A stretch of DNA of 8,387 bases from Chloroflexota bacterium (GCA_024278255.1 JAJRTP010000484.1:1-8387), one strand, 5' to 3'. Positions 1 to 6,075 are shown, counted from the first letter of the stretch. The notes: generated by a model not told the origin, from the letters alone. Program-made: numbers and translations.

Positions 1-1405
1 CGATGAAATGCAGCAGGCGGCGGATAGCGACGACGGCCGTACCTTCCTGCGGCGGCGTCCAATCATCTGCAAAATGTTCGTCTATAAAACCGGTGTGCAA
101 TTCCCCGGCGGCAAAAGCGGGTTGGCGCAATGCGTCCAGGAGAAAAGGGACGTTATGCGTAAAGCCCAGCAGCGTCGTCGTTTCCAGGGCGCGGACGAGG
201 CGGCGCAGGGCTTCTGCCCGATCCGCGCCGAAAGCGATGATTTTCGCCAGCATAGGATCATAATGGACGGAGACGGTATCGCCGGTTTCAATGCCGCTGT
301 CCACGCGGATACCGGGCGCGTCCGGTTCCCGCCAGAGCAAAACGTCGCCTGTAACCGGCAGGAATTCGCTGGCCGGATTTTCGGCGTAGAGGCGGGCTTC
401 GATGGCGTGGCCGCGCCATTGCACCTGTTCCTGCGTCAGGGGGAGCGGCTGCCCCTCGGCAATGCGGATTTGCCAGGCAACCAGGTCAATACCGGTGACC
501 AGTTCGGTGACGGGATGCTCCACTTGCAGGCGGGTGTTCATTTCCAGGAAGTAAAACTGCCCGTCTTCGTCCAGGAGAAATTCAACGGTTCCGGCGTTCG
601 TGTACTGGATGGTTTGGGCGGCGCGGACGGCCGTTTCCCCCATTTCCCGCCGCAGTTCCCCGTCCACAGCCGGGCTGGGCGACTCCTCAATAATCTTCTG
701 GTGCCGCCGCTGGATAGAGCACTCCCGCTCGCCCAAGTGGATGACGCTGCCTTGCGCGTCCCCCATCACCTGAATTTCCACGTGACGCGGTTTGAGCAGG
801 GCGCGTTCCAGAATCAACTCGTCGGAGCCGAATGCCTGTAACGCTTCCCGCCGCGCCGCCACCATCGCCTCTGGCAAATCACCCAGCTTGCGGACGAGGC
901 GCATCCCCTTACCGCCGCCCCCCGCCGCTGCTTTGACCATGATAGGGAAGCCGATATGTTCTGCCTCAGCCAGCAAGACGCGGTCGCTCTGGTCTGCGCC
1001 GCCGTAGCCGGGCAGGACGGGCACACCGGCCGCAGCCATCATTTCTTTGGCGGCTCGTTTGTTGCCCATTGCTTCAATTGCTTCGGGAGAGGGGCCGATG
1101 AAGATCAGCCCGGCAGCAGTTACAGCGCGGGCAAACTCCGCATTTTCCGCCAGGAAGCCGAAGCCGGGATGGATGGCGTCTGCTCCGGCGCGCTGGGCGG
1201 CCGTGATGATGGCGTCAATGTTCAGGTAGGAGTCTGCGGCGGGAGAGGGGCCGATGTGTACGGCCGTATCCGCCAACCGCACATGCCGTGCCCCCCGATC
1301 CGCATCCGAAAACACCGCCACTGTCCGAATCCCCATCTGGCGACAAGTGCGGATAATGCGACAGGCTATTTCACCTCGGTTAGTAATGAGGAGGGAGTGG
1401 ATCAT
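1..1405 (-). CDS. Acyl-CoA carboxylase, biotin carboxylase (alpha) subunit, 3' end cut by window edge
   Basis: This is the ATP-dependent biotin carboxylase part of a biotin-dependent acyl-CoA carboxylase (methylcrotonyl-, propionyl-, geranyl- or acetyl-CoA type). The frame stays open for 468 codons from the ATG to the window edge. Visible motifs are the N-terminal LLITNRGEIACRIIRT, HPGFGFLAEN at 79-88 (the usual Tyr is Phe82), the ATP-grasp glycine loop GGGGKGM at 162-168, RRHQK at 233-237, the active-site stretch EMNTRLQVEH at 288-297 and Arg338. These match the known catalytic residues of E. coli AccC almost position for position. The stretch after residue 410, including GFTHNVPFLLDAL and HTGFIDEH, resembles long alpha subunits of the MccA/PccA kind, so a C-terminal biotinyl domain probably lies beyond the edge. 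No Shine-Dalgarno is visible, because a tandem repeat directly precedes the ATG. The start is chosen from the family N-terminus. The substrate cannot be decided without the carboxyltransferase partner. Confidence 0.93.
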   Translation of the reverse strand, partial: MIHSLLITNRGEIACRIIRTCRQMGIRTVAVFSDADRGARHVRLADTAVHIGPSPAADSYLNIDAIITAAQRAGADAIHPGFGFLAENAEFARAVTAAGLIFIGPSPEAIEAMGNKRAAKEMMAAAGVPVLPGYGGADQSDRVLLAEAEHIGFPIMVKAAAGGGGKGMRLVRKLGDLPEAMVAARREALQAFGSDELILERALLKPRHVEIQVMGDAQGSVIHLGERECSIQRRHQKIIEESPSPAVDGELRREMGETAVRAAQTIQYTNAGTVEFLLDEDGQFYFLEMNTRLQVEHPVTELVTGIDLVAWQIRIAEGQPLPLTQEQVQWRGHAIEARLYAENPASEFLPVTGDVLLWREPDAPGIRVDSGIETGDTVSVHYDPMLAKIIAFGADRAEALRRLVRALETTTLLGFTHNVPFLLDALRQPAFAAGELHTGFIDEHFADDWTPPQEGTAVVAIRRLLHFI

Positions 1406-1482
1406 GGTAGTCGGGTAGTCGAGTAGTCGTTAGTCGGGTAGTCGGGTAGTCGGGTAGTCGGTTTACCGATTACCGTTTACCG
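1406..1482. repeat. Two adjoining short tandem repeats filling the gap before the carboxylase gene
   Basis: The plus strand carries seven units of GGTAGTCG (1406-1460; the third reads AGTAGTCG and the fourth is 7 bases, TTAGTCG). Three 7-base units follow: TTTACCG, ATTACCG, TTTACCG (1462-1482). Together they fill essentially the whole 78-base space between the kinase-fold stop and the carboxylase ATG. The first base of the array touches the start codon, so no ribosome binding site is left. The units are too short and lack spacers, so this is not CRISPR. Similar low-complexity arrays are scattered in some Chloroflexota genomes (recollection, not checked). Confidence 0.9.
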
Positions 1483-1483
1483 T

Positions 1484-2452
1484 CTAAAGCGGCGCAATAA
1501 AGGAATGCCCGGCCAACCCGTCATTCATCATAAACCAGCCGGTGAGCCAGATGCGGCGCACGGTGAGGAAGGGGGCGATGGCCGCATGTTCGTTGGGGGA
1601 TAACGGCCGTTCCGAGTAATATCCGGCAAAAAATGCCTCTGCCAATTCCGGGGAATCCTGGTGAATTAAATTTGTGCTGTGCAGGAAAACAGCAATATCA
1701 TACGCTCGCCAGCCCTGACCGCACCAGTCAAAGTTAAAGAACGTCGGCTGATTGGCCTCATCAAAAAAGACACTGCGATTGTGGAAATCGCCGCCGATTG
1801 GCCCCCAACTATCTGGCGTACTCTCCTCATTGTTGATCAATTCCAGAAGTTGTTCTTTGGCGTCTTCGGCCGAAAACAGAAGTAAATCCAAATCCTCTAT
1901 ATGCTCGGCATCTTCATCCCAGTATCGTTTAATCCGTTCTACCGGCCGGTCAATCAAAAATTCCAGATCCATCGCCGGGCGGTAATGGCTGGGTTCATAT
2001 TCATTTGAGGCCAGGTGAATGCGGGCCATTTCCCGGCCCATCGTGTAAAGTTGTTCTTCATCTTGCAACGAAAGGGGCGCGCCATGGGCATAACTGAAAA
2101 CAGCGTAATAGCGCATCCCTTCCGGGGCGTTCAGCCGGCCTAAAAAGCTGCCATCTTTACGGGTAATAGGATAGGCTACGGGTATTCCTTTCTGTTTCAA
2201 AAAATTCAGCCAATCCAATTCATACAAATAGCAGGATTCGTGCCGTTCCAGCCGAGTACCTGATTGATAGACGCGGATAACATACTTGTCGCCATTTCCC
2301 GTAGTAATCAGGTAATGGTCATTATCCTGGGTGCGCAGCATTTTACTGAACAATTTACAGGTGATTGGTCCGGCAAAATCATATTCAGCTTCAATCAATT
2401 CCGCCAGGGCATCAGCGGCTGCGAATGAGCGTACAACTCGAATTTGTTCCAT
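1484..2452 (-). CDS. Kinase-fold phosphotransferase-like protein (APH/SrkA/homoserine kinase II superfamily), metal ligands altered
   Basis: The fold is that of the aminoglycoside phosphotransferase superfamily. Numbering is from the upstream ATG at 2473. An N-lobe strand YVIRVY lies at 64-69, the hinge region includes YYAVFSYAHG at 122-131, and the catalytic loop is GGDFHNRSVFF at 227-237. The metal-binding segment FNFDWCGQGWRAYDIA spans 246-261. In the family the loop normally reads HGDxHxxN and the later segment begins with Asp. Here Asp229 (catalytic base) remains, but the Asn ligand is Ser234 and the Asp ligand is Asn247, so it may be a pseudokinase or an unusual kinase. Two starts are possible: ATG at 2473, which overlaps the dehydrogenase stop as ATGA, and ATG at 2452 (7 codons later, 322 residues). 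The second has AAGGAG six bases upstream and is preferred. No substrate is known. The coupling suggests a role linked to the acyl-CoA dehydrogenase. Confidence 0.82.
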   Translation of the reverse strand: MEQIRVVRSFAAADALAELIEAEYDFAGPITCKLFSKMLRTQDNDHYLITTGNGDKYVIRVYQSGTRLERHESCYLYELDWLNFLKQKGIPVAYPITRKDGSFLGRLNAPEGMRYYAVFSYAHGAPLSLQDEEQLYTMGREMARIHLASNEYEPSHYRPAMDLEFLIDRPVERIKRYWDEDAEHIEDLDLLLFSAEDAKEQLLELINNEESTPDSWGPIGGDFHNRSVFFDEANQPTFFNFDWCGQGWRAYDIAVFLHSTNLIHQDSPELAEAFFAGYYSERPLSPNEHAAIAPFLTVRRIWLTGWFMMNDGLAGHSFIAPL

Positions 2453-2458
2453 ATTCTG

Positions 2459-2464
2459 CTCCTT
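2459..2464 (-). promoter_or_regulatory. Ribosome binding site that decides the kinase-fold start
   Basis: AAGGAG on the minus strand lies six bases before the ATG at 2452. It sits inside the reading frame that begins at the upstream ATG (2473). It therefore supports initiation at 2452 rather than at the ATGA overlap, though both could be used with translational coupling. Confidence 0.65.
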
Positions 2465-2469
2465 ATTTC

Positions 2470-3633
2470 TCATCGTCCCGGTAAAATATCTTCATACTTG
2501 GCAATAATGCCCATCATAATTTCGTCTGCGCCGCCGCCGATGGAGAGGAGACGGGCGTCGCGGAAGTAGCGGGCCATGGGGTATTCTTCCACGTAGCCCA
2601 TGCCGCCGTGAAACTGGAGGCAGGTATCAGCTACTTCCCGTGCCAGCCGTCCGGCTTTCAGTTTAGCCATGGATACTTCCTTCGTTAAATCCATACCGGC
2701 GACCAGCATCCGGGTACAATGGTACGCCAATTGGCGCAATGCTTCCACTTCTGTGAGCAATTCGGTGATTTTGAAGTGAATCCACTGGTTATCAATGAGC
2801 GGTTTACCGAAGGTTTGGCGTTGGCGGGTGTAATCAATAGTCATACGGATGATGCGTTCCATGCCGGAGACACTCATTAAAGCCCCTGCCAGGCGTTCTT
2901 TTTGGAACTGGCGCATTTGCAGGATGAAGCCCATCCCTTCGGCCCCGATGCGGTTGGCCTGGGGGACGCGCACATCTTCAAAGGTGAGGATGGCGGTGTC
3001 GCTGCTGTGGTTGCCTAGTTTTTCCAGCTTGCGGCTGACGCTGAAGCCGGGCGTGTCGGTGGGCACGATGATGAGGGACATCCCTTTGAAGCCGTATTCG
3101 CCGCTGGTGCGGGCCAGGAGGGTGAGGTAATCGGCCTGTGTGCCGCTGGTGATCCACATTTTGCTGCCGTTGATGATGTAATCGTCCCCGTCGGCCACGG
3201 CGCGGGTACGGATGGCGGCTACGTCGGAACCGGCGTCCGGTTCGCTGACGGCGATGGCGAAGACGGCGTCGCCGCTGATGGCCGGGGTGAGGAATTTTTC
3301 TTTTTGCGCCGGGGTACCGTATTCAGCCAGGGCGGGGGTGGCCATGTCGGTTTGCACGGCCAGGGCCATGGGCACACCGGCGCAGTCGGCCCGGCCCACT
3401 TCTTCCAGCATGACAACTTGATACCAGTAATCCAGCCCCATGCCGCCGTATTCTTCGGGGTAGGTGATGCCCAGCAGCCCTAAATCGCCTGCTTTTTTGA
3501 AGAGGTCGTGGGCGGGGAAGGTGCGATTTTCTTCCCATTTCTCGACGTGGGGGTTGATTTCTGTTTCTACGAAACGGCGCACGGTTTGGCGGAACATTTC
3601 GTGTTCTTCGGTGAAGTAGAGGGAGTTGGTCAT
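2470..3633 (-). CDS. Acyl-CoA dehydrogenase (FAD-dependent)
   Basis: At 387 residues this is a full-length acyl-CoA dehydrogenase, which introduces the alpha,beta double bond into an acyl-CoA and passes electrons from FAD to electron-transfer flavoprotein in the cytoplasm. An all-alpha N-terminal domain contains PEEYGGMGLD (59-68). The middle domain has the flavin/substrate signature FAIAVSEPDAGSD (125-137) and WITSG (160-164). The C-terminal domain has RQTFGKPL (272-279), FHGGMGYVEEYPMARYFRDARLL (341-363) and GGGADEIM. The position of the MCAD-type catalytic Glu (YEGT) is Gly here. Glu246 in QKERLAG fits the alternative catalytic base of isovaleryl- and long-chain dehydrogenases, so the enzyme is probably active. 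AGGAG lies five bases before the ATG. The TGA stop overlaps the possible upstream ATG of the kinase-fold gene. A branched-chain substrate would fit a nearby methylcrotonyl-type carboxylase, but this is inference. Confidence 0.95.
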   Translation of the reverse strand: MTNSLYFTEEHEMFRQTVRRFVETEINPHVEKWEENRTFPAHDLFKKAGDLGLLGITYPEEYGGMGLDYWYQVVMLEEVGRADCAGVPMALAVQTDMATPALAEYGTPAQKEKFLTPAISGDAVFAIAVSEPDAGSDVAAIRTRAVADGDDYIINGSKMWITSGTQADYLTLLARTSGEYGFKGMSLIIVPTDTPGFSVSRKLEKLGNHSSDTAILTFEDVRVPQANRIGAEGMGFILQMRQFQKERLAGALMSVSGMERIIRMTIDYTRQRQTFGKPLIDNQWIHFKITELLTEVEALRQLAYHCTRMLVAGMDLTKEVSMAKLKAGRLAREVADTCLQFHGGMGYVEEYPMARYFRDARLLSIGGGADEIMMGIIAKYEDILPGR

Positions 3634-3648
3634 GGGTTCTCCTGAGTT

Positions 3649-3690
3649 GGACGATTTTGTAAATCGTCCGGGCGATTTACAAAATCGCCC
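3649..3690. repeat. Back-to-back pair of 21-base palindromic hairpins
   Basis: Two adjacent perfect hairpins fill most of the gap between the dehydrogenase and luciferase-like genes. The first (3649-3669) has arms GGACGATTT/AAATCGTCC. The second (3670-3690) has arms GGGCGATTT/AAATCGCCC. Each has a 3-base loop. They are inverted copies of each other with a compensatory A-T to G-C exchange in the stem, which argues for structure. A further copy lies at 4729-4752. The outer edge of the second unit contains the TAG stop of the luciferase-like gene. They behave like REP or small MITE-type intergenic palindromes. There is no U-tract, so they are not obvious terminators, though they could stabilise mRNA ends. 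Confidence 0.85.
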
Positions 3691-4706
3691 TACTGGTTAA
3701 AGCCGGCAATGGTAGCCTGCCAGCCGGCGTCGTTCTGGCCGGGGATGAAGGGCAGGTAGTAGCCGACACGGGTGAGGCGACGGCCGTACTTATCCTGAAT
3801 TATACCAGGCAGTTCAGCCCACGTGCCGGTAACGGCGAGGGTGTTCAGGATGTCGTCGTTGATGAGGGTGGGCATGTCGGGCCAACGGCCGTGTCGGGCC
3901 AGTTCGCTCAGTTGGGCGGCAATATCTTCCCAGCCGTGCAGTTGGGCCAGGACACGGTAGGCGGGAGTACTCATGTAGAAGGCGATCTGCTGCTTGACGT
4001 GGCTTTCGGCCCAGGCAGCGTACTCCGGGTCGCCGGTGGGGATGGCGAATACGGCCGTGGTTATGCCAAACTCTTCCTTTTGCTGCCCGCTTTTAGCTAT
4101 CCCTGATTCAATGTGGGGCAGAGCAAACTCATCCAGGTATTTGACGGAATGGAGGGCGTGCAGGTGAACGCCGTCACACAACTCCCCGGCCAGTTGCAGC
4201 ATTTGCTTGTTCACGGCAGCGATGTAGATGGGCGGGTTGTTATATTCGAGCGGTCCCGGATTGAAGAAGGGGGTCATCAGCTTGAGGTTAAAAAATTCCC
4301 CCTGGAAGCGCAGCGGCGTGCCGTTTTGCCAGCAGTCCCAGACGGCGCGGATGGCCTGGATGTACTCGTGCATCTTTTTGACCGGTTTTTCCCAGGCGAC
4401 GCCGAAGCGGTAGACGTTGTGTGCTTTGACTTGGGGGCCGAGACCGAGAAGGAAACGGCCGTGGCTGAATTTGGCTAAATCCCAGGCCAGTTGGGCCAAA
4501 ACGGTGGGGCTGCGGGGGAAGGTGACGGCGATGGCGGTGCCCAGGGTGAGGCGTTGGCTGTGTTCGGCGGCCAGGGTGAGGGGGAGGAAGGGGTCGTGGT
4601 TGGTTTCGGCCGTCCACAGGCCGTCAAAGCCGAGGGCTTCAGCGGCAGCGGTGTAGGCGGCCATTTCGCTCAGGTCGTGAACCAGTAAGGTGGTGTCAAA
4701 CTTCAC
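3690..4706 (-). CDS. F420-dependent (luciferase-like monooxygenase family) oxidoreductase, MSMEG_2256-like
   Basis: This 338-residue TIM-barrel flavin/F420 oxidoreductase resembles the MSMEG_2256 group (TIGR03617) of LLM-class enzymes. The hallmark early segment WTAETNHDPFLPL (31-43) is present, followed by LTLGTAIAV (53-61), FLLGLGPQVKAH (85-96) and LMTPFFNPGP (143-152). PPIYIAAVN (158-166) fits a later barrel strand. Cofactor F420 use is inferred from the family; FMN cannot be excluded. The start is GTG, supported by AAGGAG six bases upstream (4713-4718). It is the first gene of the acyl-CoA block, with a promoter-like sequence about 65 bases upstream and 56 bases between its stop and the dehydrogenase start. 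Related palindromes lie on both sides, and the downstream copy supplies the TAG stop, so the extreme C-terminus may have been reshaped by a repeat insertion. The substrate is unknown. Confidence 0.92.
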   Translation of the reverse strand: MKFDTTLLVHDLSEMAAYTAAAEALGFDGLWTAETNHDPFLPLTLAAEHSQRLTLGTAIAVTFPRSPTVLAQLAWDLAKFSHGRFLLGLGPQVKAHNVYRFGVAWEKPVKKMHEYIQAIRAVWDCWQNGTPLRFQGEFFNLKLMTPFFNPGPLEYNNPPIYIAAVNKQMLQLAGELCDGVHLHALHSVKYLDEFALPHIESGIAKSGQQKEEFGITTAVFAIPTGDPEYAAWAESHVKQQIAFYMSTPAYRVLAQLHGWEDIAAQLSELARHGRWPDMPTLINDDILNTLAVTGTWAELPGIIQDKYGRRLTRVGYYLPFIPGQNDAGWQATIAGFNQ

Positions 4707-4728
4707 GTAATGCTCCTTTGCCTGTGTG

Positions 4729-4752
4729 GGGCGATTTTCAAAATCGCCTTAC
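4729..4752. repeat. Third copy of the GGCGATTT palindrome, upstream of the luciferase-like gene
   Basis: Arms GGCGATTT (4730-4737) and AAATCGCC (4741-4748) with a 3-base loop. Including flanks, this 24-base copy matches 3670-3693 at 22 of 24 positions and in the same orientation, so the two bracket the luciferase-like gene as direct repeats. If the promoter near 4775 is real, this hairpin lies in the 5' leader of the mRNA, ten bases upstream of the ribosome binding site. Confidence 0.8.
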
Positions 4753-4771
4753 GGTTGTTATTGCCGCCCCG

Positions 4772-4798
4772 ATTATACTGGACTATCCAGTTTTGCAA
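4772..4798 (-). promoter_or_regulatory. Candidate sigma-A promoter for the acyl-CoA gene block
   Basis: The minus strand has a perfect -10 hexamer TATAAT (4777-4772). The best -35 match is TTGCAA (4798-4793), 4 of 6, at a short 15-base spacing. Transcription would begin near 4765 and give a leader of about 60 bases carrying a palindromic hairpin. The spacer holds a small inverted repeat, ACTGGA-cta-TCCAGT (4777-4791), that could bind a regulator. No other good promoter is seen before the four genes downstream. Confidence 0.45.
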
Positions 4799-4875
4799 CT
4801 TTTTGGCGGGAATTTGTTATTGAAGAGAGATGAATTATCTGGCGGGTGGGAGTTGGCGGTAATGCGGTGCGGCAT

Positions 4876-4948
4876 GAGTACAACAAATTTGGGAACAAAC
4901 GAATTTATTTACCGGCACAACTCGTTTGTTCCCTTATTCGTTGTACTC
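4876..4948. repeat. 73-base imperfect palindrome just after folD
   Basis: The outer arms GAGTACAAC (4876-4884) and GTTGTACTC (4940-4948) and the inner arms GGGAACAAACGA (4891-4902) and TCGTTTGTTCCC (4922-4933) are perfectly complementary. A 6-base internal loop and a 19-base apical loop complete the structure. It begins three bases after the folD stop. It is followed by TTTTT on the plus strand (4949-4953) but not on the minus strand, so in the direction of folD it is not a textbook terminator. It could be a Rho-linked or mRNA 3'-end hairpin, or a small mobile palindrome. The rest of 4753-4875 shows only the promoter candidate. Confidence 0.75.
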
Positions 4949-4951
4949 TTT

Positions 4952-5836
4952 TTAACCTTTGCTCAGGGCAATTTCCGCCGCATGGAGCGTATTTTTCATC
5001 AGCATGGCAATCGTCATTGGGCCGACGCCGCCGGGTACGGGGGTGATGGCTCCGGCCACTTCTTTGGCCGATGCAAAATCTACGTCGCCCACCAGGCGGT
5101 AGCCCCGTTTAGCTTCGGGGTCGTCTACGCGGTTGATACCTACGTCAATGACGGTGCAGCCCGGTTTGAGCATGTCGCCTGTGACCATTTGCGCCCGGCC
5201 GATGGCAGCCACGACAATATCAGCTTGCTGCAAATGACCTTTGAGGTCTTTGGTGCGGCTGTGGCAGATGGTGACGGTGGCGTTGGCTTTTTGCAGCAGC
5301 ATGGCCATAGGCAGCCCGACAATGTTGGAACGGCCCAGAATAACCGCTTCCGCCCCGCTGATTTCTGTGCCTGCGTCGCGCAGCAGTTCCATACATCCGG
5401 CCGGGGTACAGGGGATAAACAGGGGATTGCGCCCTTTCATGGCTAAACGGCCGATATTTACCGGATGAAACCCGTCTACATCTTTCTCCAGATCAATCGT
5501 GTTCAGCACGGCTTCTTCGTCCAGATGACCGGGCAGGGGAAGCTGCACCAGAATACCGTTTACTTCCGGGTCGGCGTTTAGTTTGGCGACGACTTCTTCC
5601 ACTTCTGTCTGGCTGGAATCGGCCGGCAAGGTGATGCCCACGGAACGGATACCCAGTTTTTCACAGGTGCGTTGTTTCATGCGCACGTAGGTGGCTGAAG
5701 CCGGGTCTTCACCGACGAGGACGGTGGCCAGACCGGGGGTGTAATTGTGTTCTTCTTTCATGCGGGTTACGGCCGTGGCTACTTCTTCTTTGACCCGGCT
5801 CGCAACCTGCTTTCCATCAATAATATAAGCTGACAT
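4952..5836 (-). CDS. folD: Bifunctional methylenetetrahydrofolate dehydrogenase / methenyltetrahydrofolate cyclohydrolase FolD
   Basis: FolD interconverts 5,10-methylene-, 5,10-methenyl- and 10-formyl-tetrahydrofolate in the cytoplasm, using NADP+ in most bacteria. It supplies one-carbon units for purine and formyl-methionine synthesis. The 294-residue length is typical. The catalytic N-domain shows YVRMKQRTC (50-58) with the catalytic Lys54, VQLPLPGHL (97-105) with Gln98, and KDVDGFHPVNIG (118-129) with Asp121. The Rossmann domain shows the GRSNIVGLP motif (168-176), CHSRT (191-195) and DVGIN (231-235). The C-terminal PGGVGPMT (268-275) closes the active site. All key residues are present, so it should be active. 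GGAGG lies six bases before the ATG. The gene stands alone between hairpins, and the link to its acyl-CoA neighbours is probably positional only. Confidence 0.97.
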   Translation of the reverse strand: MSAYIIDGKQVASRVKEEVATAVTRMKEEHNYTPGLATVLVGEDPASATYVRMKQRTCEKLGIRSVGITLPADSSQTEVEEVVAKLNADPEVNGILVQLPLPGHLDEEAVLNTIDLEKDVDGFHPVNIGRLAMKGRNPLFIPCTPAGCMELLRDAGTEISGAEAVILGRSNIVGLPMAMLLQKANATVTICHSRTKDLKGHLQQADIVVAAIGRAQMVTGDMLKPGCTVIDVGINRVDDPEAKRGYRLVGDVDFASAKEVAGAITPVPGGVGPMTIAMLMKNTLHAAEIALSKG

Positions 5837-5846
5837 CTTTATCCTC

Positions 5847-5884
5847 CAAAAAAATAAAAAGGTCTCCCAACATGTCGGAGACCT
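5847..5884 (-). terminator. Intrinsic terminator-like hairpin in the folD leader (possible attenuator)
   Basis: On the minus strand a perfect 8-base stem AGGTCTCC/GGAGACCT (5884-5877 with 5867-5860) with a 9-base loop is followed by TTTTTATTTTTTT (5859-5847). The U-tract runs straight into the folD ribosome binding site GGAGG (5847-5843). There is no space for a promoter between the U-tract and the ATG, so folD transcripts must read through this element. That makes it either a leaky terminator of upstream transcription or a regulated attenuator. No clear antiterminator arm was found by eye. Confidence 0.75.
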
Positions 5885-5941
5885 CTACCATCAATTTAAT
5901 GTACTTCTTTTCAACCAGATAGTTTGTCTGTTTGATAAAAA

Positions 5942-5970
5942 ATTCTACAAGACAATACTTTTGCGGGTAA
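5942..5970 (-). promoter_or_regulatory. Weak candidate promoter for folD
   Basis: The minus strand has TAGAAT (5947-5942, 5 of 6 to TATAAT) and TTACCC (5970-5965, 3 of 6 to TTGACA) at 17-base spacing. It would start RNA near 5935, about 100 bases before the folD ATG, so the leader would include the terminator-like hairpin. The -35 match is poor, so this is tentative. Confidence 0.3.
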
Positions 5971-5989
5971 TGCCGCCGCTATTTAGTGT

Positions 5990-6075
5990 CCATTCGCAAA
6001 TAAGTTAGCGGAATTGGCGAATGGGCTTCGAGTAAGCGGCCTTTCAAACAGCTGACTTATTGTTGGCCGCTTACT
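5990..6075. other. Two adjacent hairpins with complementary loops (possible structured RNA or paired palindromes)
   Basis: Hairpin A has perfect 8-base arms CCATTCGC (5990-5997) and GCGAATGG (6017-6024). Hairpin B has perfect 11-base arms AGTAAGCGGCC (6031-6041) and GGCCGCTTACT (6065-6075). The loop of A holds AATAAGT (5999-6005), exactly complementary to ACTTATT (6055-6061) in the loop of B, so a kissing contact is possible. On the minus strand the TAA stop of the small membrane protein lies inside the stem of B. Neither hairpin is followed by a U-tract. This is the most structured part of the 234-base gene-free stretch 5837-6070. No known RNA family was recognised. Confidence 0.6.

Noticed and set aside
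8..841. Long open frame on the plus strand (277 codons)
   Set aside because: It is antisense to the biotin carboxylase gene, whose minus-strand translation carries all family motifs. The plus-strand product has no recognisable domain.
956..1426. Plus-strand frame reading through the tandem repeat
   Set aside because: It is antisense to the conserved N-terminal half of the carboxylase subunit, and the end is only repeat translation.
1406..1482. CRISPR array
   Set aside because: Units are 7-8 bases without unique spacers, so this is a simple tandem repeat.
2470..3633. Assignment of the dehydrogenase as LvaC or ACAD11-type
   Set aside because: Its C-terminal GGGADEIM region and Glu246 fit classical isovaleryl/long-chain type dehydrogenases. 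Only the kinase-fold neighbour recalls that system.
4777..4794. ACTGGA/TCCAGT hairpin with TTTT as a plus-strand terminator
   Set aside because: No plus-strand gene needs it, the stem is only six bases, and it overlaps a perfect minus-strand TATAAT.
4718..5446. Open frame of 242 codons on the plus strand
   Set aside because: It runs across the intergenic hairpins and then antisense through folD, with no ribosome binding site or known motif.
5837..6070. Known THF riboswitch upstream of folD
   Set aside because: I could not identify the conserved core of either THF riboswitch class; only a generic terminator-like hairpin is evident.
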